NCBI GenBank assembly: GCA_947623845.1 | Contig: CANQHM010000001.1 | Location: 1 to 60,059, forward strand | Source of the DNA: an uncultured Bacilli bacterium | GTDB lineage: Bacteria > Bacillota_I > Bacilli_A > RF39 > UBA660 | DNA length: 60,059 nt | Direction: 5' to 3' | Part shown: in pieces, positions 16,589 through 23,474 of the stretch | How the letters are laid out: every line of letters starts with the position of its first letter | Position numbering within the stretch: position 1 is the first letter of the stretch | Notes under the pieces: generated by a model | Seen by the model: only the letters and a program-made list of their open reading frames with translations | Told to the model about the DNA's origin: nothing | The model's database searches: none | Program-made: the position numbers and the translations under genes

Positions 16589-16903
16589 CTATTTATAAAA
16601 TTCACTTTCATCGTATCCTAATGATATCCATTCATTATTATGAAAACCATTATTAGAATTTGGTATATTATCTATTAGATTTAATGCTTCAAAATCAGAA
16701 ATTAAGTCTTTTTCGAGTTCAGTTTGTTTATTTGCTCGAATATCATACCCTTTTTTTAACTTCTCTAGTATTTCTAATGTTTCTAGAGGTAATTCATAAT
16801 TTTGTATTTTTGAACAATCACATAATAAAACATATCCATCTTCTAATCTAAATTTAACATATTTTTTTAAATATTGCAAATCAAACTTACTCCTTAATCC
16901 CAT
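16589..16903 (-). CDS. PqqD-like peptide-recognition protein (putative RRE)
   Basis: A 104-residue protein resembling the small winged-helix PqqD/RRE domains that bind RiPP leader peptides and hand them to radical SAM enzymes. Seen: VKFRLEDGYVLLCDCSKIQNYELP (three-stranded start, with the pattern F-x-E-D-G...L-x-C) followed by ETLEILEKLKKG and a helical ELEKDLISDFEALNLID, in the order expected for PqqD. It overlaps the end of the radical SAM gene upstream by 17 bases. ATG 16903 is used, but a TTG eight codons later, placed after AAGGAG, could be the real start. The match is by pattern, not strong identity. Confidence 0.55.
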   Translation of the reverse strand: MGLRSKFDLQYLKKYVKFRLEDGYVLLCDCSKIQNYELPLETLEILEKLKKGYDIRANKQTELEKDLISDFEALNLIDNIPNSNNGFHNNEWISLGYDESEFYK

Positions 16904-18017
16904 ATTCTTCTCTATTATTAACTTTTTTGGCTTCTTCTAATTTATCTTTAAGTTCTTTAAGATGACATAGTTCTAGTTTCTTTCCATTTTCAATACAGTA
17001 TGGTGGAGGCAGTAATGGATCATTAAACCATTGAACACTTTGCGGTGGACATCTATCACATTTACTTTTAGCATTACACCCATCACATCCTAAATTTTGA
17101 AATTTTCTAAAAACATTAAAAGGTAATCCATTCCATATTTTCTTTATATTAGAATTACATATATTATCCCATTTTAAATTTTTATCTATAACATTTACTC
17201 TCGATAGCGGACAAGGAGTCGTAATTCCATCAGAATATATTTCACAAAACCATTTAGCTGCTGGACACTCATAATATATTTTAGAATCATTGTTCTCCTT
17301 TAAAACATTAGGCATATCCACAAAAGTAACATCTATTCCTTTTTTTTCACAACATAGTTTTAATTGCTTCCAAAATTCATTAGGATAAAATGCTTCTGAA
17401 ACATATAAATTTTCTCTCTTTTTGGCTCTACCAGAAATAGAAATAGTAGATATTGACCAATTACTTGGTTTTAATTTTATAATAAGGTCTTTCATCTTAT
17501 CCATTTTTTCTATGTTACTTGTATGCAAGCAAGTAGCGATGGAAACTCTTATTCCGTTTTGAATAAATATTTTAATCGAATTTAAAGCTCTATCAAAAAA
17601 TTCTTTTCTACTATTTCCCATAATATCTTTTCTCAAAAAGCCATGAGTTTCCCAATCAGGGCCATCTAAACTTATTTGAATACCTAATATATAATCTTTT
17701 ACTTTTAATATTTCGTTTCTAATTTTATCACTAAATACGCCATTAGTAGTAAGCATAAAGTACATTTCATTTTCCTTTAAACTTTCTAAAATTTTTACAA
17801 AGTCTTTATGCATTGTGGGTTCGCCACCAGAAATATTAACAAAAAATATTCCGGCATTTGACAAATCTTTTAAAATACTTGACCATTCTTCTCCAGATAA
17901 TTCTTTTTTTGGTACATCTACCCCATAACTCCCATAACAATGTAAACATCGCATATTACAATTAGCTGTTAATATTAAATAACAATTATGAGGAACTTTT
18001 AATACTTTACTTTTCAT
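16887..18017 (-). CDS. Radical SAM/SPASM peptide maturase (second)
   Basis: Predicted to generate a 5'-deoxyadenosyl radical and modify a peptide. 376 residues. Seen: the [4Fe-4S] motif C20-X3-C24-X2-C27 (NCNMRCLHCYG), SGGEPTMH for SAM binding, ISLDGPDWETHG, then a C-terminal Cys-rich SPASM-like region with YECPAAKWFC, TTPCPLS, and a final CDGC...KCDRCPP that could hold auxiliary clusters. It overlaps the amidohydrolase gene by 11 bases upstream and the PqqD-like gene by 17 bases downstream, so the three are tightly coupled. Its substrate is probably the precursor at 20632, by context. Confidence 0.88.
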   Translation of the reverse strand: MKSKVLKVPHNCYLILTANCNMRCLHCYGSYGVDVPKKELSGEEWSSILKDLSNAGIFFVNISGGEPTMHKDFVKILESLKENEMYFMLTTNGVFSDKIRNEILKVKDYILGIQISLDGPDWETHGFLRKDIMGNSRKEFFDRALNSIKIFIQNGIRVSIATCLHTSNIEKMDKMKDLIIKLKPSNWSISTISISGRAKKRENLYVSEAFYPNEFWKQLKLCCEKKGIDVTFVDMPNVLKENNDSKIYYECPAAKWFCEIYSDGITTPCPLSRVNVIDKNLKWDNICNSNIKKIWNGLPFNVFRKFQNLGCDGCNAKSKCDRCPPQSVQWFNDPLLPPPYCIENGKKLELCHLKELKDKLEEAKKVNNREEYGIKE

Positions 18018-19593
18018 TCGGAGCCTTCTTTCTAACTAATCTTTGAAAATTATCAGACAATATATCTTTTTTTTCATTATAAGAGATTTCTGAATAAGCA
18101 ATCCATCCTAAATGAGCGGACTCAGATAACAAATTACAATCGCTGCCAAATAATATTCTTTTAGAATCTACATTCCTTATTAAGTATTCTATTGCTTTAT
18201 TTGTAAGATATCTATTACATATATCTATATATAAATTAGGATAAATACTCATTAAATTAATGACTTTATCCATAAATGCATAAGATTGGCTGGAATGAGC
18301 TAATACTATTTTAAGATTAGGATATTTCTTTAATACTCTTTCTGCTTCCTCAGGTGTTCCGTGAAGTAGAAAATATTTATTTAAAGAAGCTGTTTTATTT
18401 AATAAATTTTCATATAGTTTTCCATCATAAGGATACCAATTTTTTGATGGATATAATTTAATACCAACAATAGCACTATCTTCTAATTTTTTTGATGCTA
18501 GTTTTCTATCTTCTTCATAATACGGATTAGCTGTTACTAAACCATATATAGTACAACCATTATTTTTCAAAGCATTATCTAAGACTTTATTCCCAATAAT
18601 ACCATCAAATAATAATCCATCCATAGGAGAAGTTACAATGGCTGATACGCCTGTTTTTTTAACAGTACTTAATAAAGAGTTTAAATCTTTACCATTACCA
18701 AGCCAATCGGCACAAATAGCTTTATCACTTACAAAATGAGTATGAGCATCAATAATTGGAAATGATAAATTTTCTTTTAGATTTAAACCTTTATCAACTG
18801 TTTTTGCTATCTCATCATTTAACTCATAATTCTTTTTACTAATATTTGAAATAGTAAATAGTTTCTTAGCATTTTTATATGCAATATCATCTTTTTCATT
18901 TTCAGAAATATTAGCATATTCTATCATAGATTTCATAGCTCCAATATCATAATATGGGTAGCCGCTAGAAAATAAAATTCTTTTGGACGAAAATAGATTA
19001 CATATTTCTTCTAACATTCCATTATAAATAAAGCTATTTGTTCCAATGAAAATATTATTATTTTGGCGCATATATTCAAAAATATATTTTTTAAAAGACC
19101 AATTTATATTAATTATTATTAATTTTGTATTAGGATATTCTAATGCTACATCAAAAAATTTATTTTTATCTTCTATATCTTCCCAATCAATTATTATTGG
19201 TAAATTATAATTACCAGCAAATTTAAAAATATTACCTAAAAAGTGTCTATTAAATATAAACATTTTAAATAAATCTAATTTAATACCTTTTACATTAGAT
19301 TTTACTAAATTTTCTAAATATTCTTCTAAATTATTTATATCATATTCCATACCAGGATATAGTGTTGCTAGAGGAAGAACATTAGCATTTTGTAGGGAAT
19401 AATTAATGACTTCTTCATTGCCTAAAAATACAGAATATGTTTTAGCCATAGATGAAGCTATTAAAGATAAATCTACTCCTACTCTTTGATGTTCATATAC
19501 TAAATTTTCTAAAGAATAAGGTATAATATCATTGATAATATTTGATCTTTTCCCTACTTCATTACATATATCTATATAAATTCTTTTATTCAT
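18007..19593 (-). CDS. Tandem amidohydrolase (two amidohydrolase-2 barrels in one chain)
   Basis: A 528-residue protein made of two TIM-barrel halves of the amidohydrolase-2 family, which includes hydrolases and metal-dependent decarboxylases. Seen in the C-terminal half: IIDAHTHF (first metal ligands, about residue 285), VGIKLYPSK, FLLHGTPEE, IVLAHSSQS and RILFGSD. The N-terminal half repeats the layout in degenerate form: YIDICNEV instead of H-x-H, KGIKLDLFKMF, LIIININWS and RILFSSGYPYYDIGAM, so it is probably catalytically dead or structural. ATG 19593 lies after a weak AGAAAGAAG site. It sits between a methyltransferase and a radical SAM gene; hydrolysis or decarboxylation of a modified peptide is inference. 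Confidence 0.8.
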   Translation of the reverse strand: MNKRIYIDICNEVGKRSNIINDIIPYSLENLVYEHQRVGVDLSLIASSMAKTYSVFLGNEEVINYSLQNANVLPLATLYPGMEYDINNLEEYLENLVKSNVKGIKLDLFKMFIFNRHFLGNIFKFAGNYNLPIIIDWEDIEDKNKFFDVALEYPNTKLIIININWSFKKYIFEYMRQNNNIFIGTNSFIYNGMLEEICNLFSSKRILFSSGYPYYDIGAMKSMIEYANISENEKDDIAYKNAKKLFTISNISKKNYELNDEIAKTVDKGLNLKENLSFPIIDAHTHFVSDKAICADWLGNGKDLNSLLSTVKKTGVSAIVTSPMDGLLFDGIIGNKVLDNALKNNGCTIYGLVTANPYYEEDRKLASKKLEDSAIVGIKLYPSKNWYPYDGKLYENLLNKTASLNKYFLLHGTPEEAERVLKKYPNLKIVLAHSSQSYAFMDKVINLMSIYPNLYIDICNRYLTNKAIEYLIRNVDSKRILFGSDCNLLSESAHLGWIAYSEISYNEKKDILSDNFQRLVRKKAPNEK

Positions 19594-19599
19594 ACACAA

Positions 19600-20583
19600 T
19601 TACTTCTTTCTAATTAAATAATATTGAAATATACTTTTTGTTTTTTCTTCATATCCAATGCTATCCATAATATCTAAATTCAATTCTTTTAAATGATTAT
19701 GAGAAATAAGGATTGGAGTATGCCCTATACATAATATATAGCCCCCTTTTTTGACTTTCTTTAATAAGAAATCAAATAATTTATAAGCGTCTTTAGTAGA
19801 TACTACTCCACCATTTAAAAATCTTAACAACAATAAATCTACACTATTATCTTTGATAGGAGAATTAATAGCATCACAGCAATATGACTCATCAACAAAT
19901 TTTTGAGAATACCTAACCATTTCTTCACTTAAATCATGACCAATTGTTTTAGCATTAGGAAATATTCTTTTTAAAGTTTCTAAAAATTTTCCAGTAGAAC
20001 ACGCAGGATCATAAATTATTTTGGGATTAATACCTCTCAGTAATAAATTTTTTTTAGTATAATTACGAATATGCCTTTCTCCTAAATTTAAGTATGTAGC
20101 AATGCTTTTATTAATTCTCCAATTCATTGAATTAGAATCTTGTTCTAAGTTAGTTTCAAAAAACTTATAATGGAACGGATACTCAATATAATAATCTTTT
20201 AAATTTTTTATAATTTTCGCTAAATATTTCTTTTTTTCTTTTAAAGAAAATGGTTGATAAAATATAGTAATTTTTCTTTTATTATAATTATGGGCGGAAT
20301 AACTACCCAAAATCATATTATAAGTAATTCTACTACAGTTTAAGGATTTTAGTTTCCCTTTGATATAGTAATTTGACAATAATTTTCTTCCTACAACGAT
20401 ATTTCCTAATTTATCATATATATAGAAAATAGTTTGTGGCATATTAAAATCGTACTCTACAATAAACTTTTGTTTTCTTTTTTGTAGAGGAATATTTGCT
20501 TCCTCTATTTCATCAAAAGATTTATTGTATATGCTATACTCTTTTTTTATAATTTCTTTTTGACTTAATACTTCATTATTCAT
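19600..20583 (-). CDS. SAM-dependent methyltransferase of the RiPP-like operon
   Basis: A 327-residue class I methyltransferase. Seen: an uncharacterised N-terminal domain (residues 1 to about 185) and a C-terminal Rossmann fold with motif I YDPACSTGKFLETL, acidic residue after strand 2 in TIGHDLSEEMV, motif with CCDAINSPI, and VDLLLLRFLNGG for strand 4, then KGGYILCIGHTP. The ATG at 20583 lies 49 bases past the precursor stop, behind an intrinsic terminator that would lower expression relative to the precursor. The target (peptide backbone, side chain or C-terminus) is unknown. Confidence 0.82.
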   Translation of the reverse strand: MNNEVLSQKEIIKKEYSIYNKSFDEIEEANIPLQKRKQKFIVEYDFNMPQTIFYIYDKLGNIVVGRKLLSNYYIKGKLKSLNCSRITYNMILGSYSAHNYNKRKITIFYQPFSLKEKKKYLAKIIKNLKDYYIEYPFHYKFFETNLEQDSNSMNWRINKSIATYLNLGERHIRNYTKKNLLLRGINPKIIYDPACSTGKFLETLKRIFPNAKTIGHDLSEEMVRYSQKFVDESYCCDAINSPIKDNSVDLLLLRFLNGGVVSTKDAYKLFDFLLKKVKKGGYILCIGHTPILISHNHLKELNLDIMDSIGYEEKTKSIFQYYLIRKK

Positions 20584-20600
20584 ATTATCACTAACTATCT

Positions 20601-20627
20601 AAAAAGAAGCAACATAAGTTGTTGCTT
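20601..20627 (-). terminator. Terminator/attenuator after the precursor peptide gene
   Basis: On the minus strand AAGCAACA (20620-20627) pairs with TGTTGCTT (20607-20614), an 8-bp stem with a five-base loop, followed by CTTTTT. It starts five bases after the precursor stop and precedes the methyltransferase, so partial termination would give more precursor than enzyme mRNA. Confidence 0.75.
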
Positions 20628-20631
20628 TCTA

Positions 20632-20745
20632 TTAATATTGATTTTGGCAACATACTGCCATTGCTACGGGTTTTAAAACCTTAGTAGTTACAACCTTTTT
20701 AGTAGTAACTTTTGTTACTGCTAAACCAACTGTTCCAGTACTCAT
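20632..20745 (-). CDS. Putative RiPP precursor peptide (37 residues)
   Basis: A small ORF directly between a radical SAM/SPASM gene and a methyltransferase gene. Seen: start MSTGTVGLAV, a Thr/Lys/Val repeat-like middle (TKVTTKKVVTTKVLK), and a C-terminal PVAMAVCCQNQY with adjacent cysteines at 32-33 and a terminal Tyr37. The ATG at 20745 has a very strong GAGGAGG site six bases upstream. A terminator follows the stop at once. The size, position, site strength and Cys-Cys/Tyr tail are all as expected for a ribosomally made peptide whose N-terminal part acts as leader and C-terminal part as core. No database family is recognised. Confidence 0.8.
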   Translation of the reverse strand: MSTGTVGLAVTKVTTKKVVTTKVLKPVAMAVCCQNQY

Positions 20746-20779
20746 ATATTACCTCCTCTCAAAGTATATTCATTTTATA

Positions 20780-22060
20780 TTAAACGATTATATTTTCATC
20801 TTTAATACTTTCTTTTTTTAATATTAATCGTTTTAGATGATTATCTAAATTATATTTATATATTTCACATTCTGGATTATTATCTCTAATTCCAATAAAT
20901 GGGCATCCTCCCATACAAATAGGTAAGATTTTACATGCTAGACATTTATCATATGAGAAAGGATTCCATTCATAAAACCTTTTATTATTTACTCCTTCTA
21001 ATTCATTATTATAAGGATAATTATCAATAGTTGCAAGTTTTTTATCACTTCTACCAATATCGTTTTCACATTTATAGATATTTAAATCCGGATCAATTAC
21101 AAATGTCCCCGTTTTACATGCTCGGCAGTAAATTGGTAATTGTCTTGGAAATTGGTAGGATTCTAAATTCTCTTTTGCATTGAATATATCTATTAAACGA
21201 GAATATTCTTGTTTATCAAAATATCTATTTTCTTTAATACAAGATTCTGTATAATTTCTTACTAATCCTAAATACATTGGCAAATGTAAAACTTCTTCTA
21301 CATATTTTTTTAGTTCCATTATATTTTTTTCATTAGTTTTATCTACGTTCATTCTAATTATAGTATTTATATTATTTTTTTTAAGAAGTATTAAATTTTT
21401 TACAATTACATCAAAAGTAGGATAACCTCCGATTAAATAACGTCTTGTATCATGAATATTTTTGGTCCCATCTAAAGTTATAAATAATTGTTCAATTTTT
21501 AAATCTTTTAATTTGCTAATTATTTCATTGTTTAGTAAATAACCATTTGTTGTCATAAAAGCATTATAATCTACATGTAATTTTGCACATATATCTATTA
21601 TATCTTTACTCATTTTTTTAATAGTTTCATAAGCCATTAAAGGTTCTCCACCAAACCAAATTAAATTTAATTTTTTATATCCTAATTCTAATTGCTTTTT
21701 TATAAAATTTACTATTTTAATCTGATCTTTAACATTAATTATTTTACCATTTTTATCTTCATAACAGTATGCACACCCAAAATTACATCTGAGGGTAGGA
21801 GCTATAGTTATTGTAAGTAAGTCTTTTTCTTTTTGTTCATTTTTATATCTATTTTTTAAAAAAATTATTTCATCATAACCCATAGGTATTACCATTTTTA
21901 ATTTATATAATTTATTCATGGTATCATTAGAAACTATATTCCCATTTTTTATTTTTGCATATTCTTCTTGGTTAACTTCTAAATAAGTTTCATTTAAAAT
22001 ATTTACAATATAATATCTATTATTTATAACTGTTAAAAAATTATAATTTGAATACTTCAT
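20780..22060 (-). CDS. Radical SAM/SPASM peptide maturase (first)
   Basis: A 426-residue radical SAM enzyme with N-terminal and SPASM extensions, of the type that installs thioether or carbon-carbon crosslinks in RiPPs. Seen: an N-terminal 80-residue domain (NNRYYIVNILNETYLEVNQEE) resembling the leader-binding domain of such maturases, the cluster motif C92-X3-C96-X2-C99 (LRCNFGCAYCYE), WFGGEPL at 136-141, and a SPASM region with IYCRACKTGTF, YKCENDIG and CLACKILPICMGGCPF. ATG 22060 is chosen; GTG 22069 is also possible and neither has ideal spacing from AAAGGA. It lies 34 bp upstream of the precursor gene, its likely substrate. Confidence 0.88.
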   Translation of the reverse strand: MKYSNYNFLTVINNRYYIVNILNETYLEVNQEEYAKIKNGNIVSNDTMNKLYKLKMVIPMGYDEIIFLKNRYKNEQKEKDLLTITIAPTLRCNFGCAYCYEDKNGKIINVKDQIKIVNFIKKQLELGYKKLNLIWFGGEPLMAYETIKKMSKDIIDICAKLHVDYNAFMTTNGYLLNNEIISKLKDLKIEQLFITLDGTKNIHDTRRYLIGGYPTFDVIVKNLILLKKNNINTIIRMNVDKTNEKNIMELKKYVEEVLHLPMYLGLVRNYTESCIKENRYFDKQEYSRLIDIFNAKENLESYQFPRQLPIYCRACKTGTFVIDPDLNIYKCENDIGRSDKKLATIDNYPYNNELEGVNNKRFYEWNPFSYDKCLACKILPICMGGCPFIGIRDNNPECEIYKYNLDNHLKRLILKKESIKDENIIV

Positions 22061-22090
22061 ATGGCTCACTATCCTTTTATTTAGAAATAT

Positions 22091-23134
22091 TTATATATTC
22101 TTTTTTCTTACTAAAGTTGTAACTTCTTGACGATTATGAAATAAACTTTTTATCGCTAAAACATCATAACATTCTTTTAAAATATTAGCTGATTCTTCAA
22201 TATCTTCTTCCACTCTATTTGGTAGTTTTAAAGTTACAACACCCATACCATTACTTTTGAGAGAAGTTGATAAGTCATTCATTATTAAAGCAGTAGTTTG
22301 AGGTTCTACATTCATATCATCAACTATCATGTCAAAATAATCTTTAAAAGAAAGATTTTCTATACGACATTGATAATGTTTAATTTTAGGATGATTTTCT
22401 AATTCAGGTTTCAATTTACCAGGATCAACAGCTACAACATTATAGCCATAATCAACTAAAACTTTAGTCCAACCTCCAGGTGCAGCTCCAATGTCCAATG
22501 CATAACCATTTTCATTTGGTTTTATATTAAATTTATTAAAGGCTTCAATGAGTTTGTTTTCGGCTCTTGATATTACTCTACCATTTTTTGAACATACGCG
22601 ATACTCATCGCATTGAAAATTTAGATTTAAAGTACTAGTTGAAATACCAACATAGAAATTATTTTCATTAATTAGACAAGATATAATATTAATATCATTA
22701 TTAATTATTCTATTATCAGAAATTATAGGATTTAAACCAAGATTTTCGAAGTATGTACCTACAAAAATTTCAATATCTTTGGAACTATAAGGTAAACCGT
22801 TATTTCCACCTTTAATAATTCTACATTGAACATTAAAATCTTTACTTTCGCTAAAAAAAGGTATTTGTAAAACTTTATCTAATATTCGCCTTTTATCTAC
22901 ATTAAAATCTCCTATTATAATTCCATAATCGAATATTGGCATTAGATGTTTAACAAATATAGGAGAATATAATACTATTTTTTCTTGAAATTGCACTATA
23001 GGTAATTCACTATCTATTATTAAAACGCTATCCGATAACACTTTATATACTTTAGCTCTATTATCTATATTTAATACCTCTCCTAACATATTTTTTTTAA
23101 AACATGGTGTATATGTTATAACAAATTTACTCAT
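22091..23134 (-). CDS. FtsJ/RlmM-like methyltransferase, first gene of the RiPP-like operon
   Basis: A 347-residue protein with a C-terminal FtsJ-type SAM-binding fold. Seen: ALDIGAAPGGWTKVLVDYGYNVVAVDPGKL (motif I and acidic strand 2), MIVDDMNVEP (catalytic Asp region), VVTLKLPN (catalytic Lys) and LFHNRQEVTTLV (Glu), matching the K-D-K-E layout of 2'-O-methyltransferases. The N-terminal 180 residues look like a partner or substrate-binding domain. Such enzymes usually methylate rRNA, so in this operon it is either a self-protecting rRNA methylase or a peptide-tailoring enzyme; both are inference. The ATG at 23134 follows AAAGG by 12 bases. It is preceded by a leader ORF and terminator. Confidence 0.78.
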   Translation of the reverse strand: MSKFVITYTPCFKKNMLGEVLNIDNRAKVYKVLSDSVLIIDSELPIVQFQEKIVLYSPIFVKHLMPIFDYGIIIGDFNVDKRRILDKVLQIPFFSESKDFNVQCRIIKGGNNGLPYSSKDIEIFVGTYFENLGLNPIISDNRIINNDINIISCLINENNFYVGISTSTLNLNFQCDEYRVCSKNGRVISRAENKLIEAFNKFNIKPNENGYALDIGAAPGGWTKVLVDYGYNVVAVDPGKLKPELENHPKIKHYQCRIENLSFKDYFDMIVDDMNVEPQTTALIMNDLSTSLKSNGMGVVTLKLPNRVEEDIEESANILKECYDVLAIKSLFHNRQEVTTLVRKKNI

Positions 23135-23153
23135 TAAATATCATTACCTTTCT

Positions 23154-23182
23154 AAAAAAAGAGGGCAAAATATCCCTCTTTT
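23154..23182 (-). terminator. Leader terminator upstream of the RiPP-like operon
   Basis: On the minus strand AAGAGGG (23174-23180) and CCCTCTT (23159-23165) form a 7-bp stem extendable by A-U pairs, with an 8-base loop, followed by a U run. It touches the stop codon of the 15-codon leader ORF and ends 20 bases before the first structural gene, the layout of a transcription attenuator. Confidence 0.75.
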
Positions 23183-23228
23183 ATTCATGTAGTATTATAT
23201 GATTGTAACCTTTTAAACTCTTTAGCAT
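23181..23228 (-). CDS. 15-residue leader ORF
   Basis: A tiny ORF encoding MLKSLKGYNHIILHE. Its ATG at 23228 has GAGGT five bases upstream, and it starts about 20 bases after the predicted transcription start of a strong promoter. Its stop overlaps the base of an intrinsic terminator. The surrounding RNA can fold with AACTC pairing to GAGTT so that the ribosome site lies in a loop. It may be a regulatory leader peptide for attenuation, or a secreted or modified micro-peptide. It is too short to judge from composition; location is the only evidence. Confidence 0.5.
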   Translation of the reverse strand: MLKSLKGYNHIILHE

Positions 23229-23252
23229 AATTAACCTCGCTTAATGAGTTAT

Positions 23253-23280
23253 ATTATAATTTGTTTTTTGTAATTGTCAA
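23253..23280 (-). promoter_or_regulatory. Strong promoter of the RiPP-like operon
   Basis: On the minus strand TTGACA (23275-23280, perfect) is followed after 16 bases by TATAAT (23253-23258, perfect). The transcript would start near 23246 and run through the leader ORF and terminator into the methyltransferase. Confidence 0.75.
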
Positions 23281-23282
23281 TA

Positions 23283-23474
23283 TTTTTTTCATATATACTA
23301 AATAAAAAGTTAAATTCCCGATATTTTATAAATGGGAAGTTACATTTATAAACAATCTGTATATTTATATAAACATAACAAAAAGATTATAATACAATTT
23401 ATGGTTTTATTTTTTATAAAAATCGTTTATTATATTTTCTTGGTTTATTTGTCAATTAAAGGAGTGAAAATATT
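23283..23474. other. Intergenic stretch between the RiPP-like promoter and the transposase
   Basis: This A+T-rich stretch holds the left end of the IS30-family element (inverted repeat at 23311-23327), a GGGAAG motif at 23334-23339 that recurs near 25001, and the untranslated leader of the transposase, whose AAAGGAG site is at about 23458-23464. No further gene is seen. Confidence 0.6.
23311..23327 (+). repeat. Left terminal inverted repeat of the IS30-like element
   Basis: TAAATTCCCGATATTTT matches the reverse complement of the right end over an 11-base core (AAATTCCCGAT). Confidence 0.55.

Noticed and set aside
16589..16903. Annotating the 104-residue protein as PqqD itself
   Set aside because: Only the fold pattern matches. 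No pqq genes are present, so it is called PqqD-like only.
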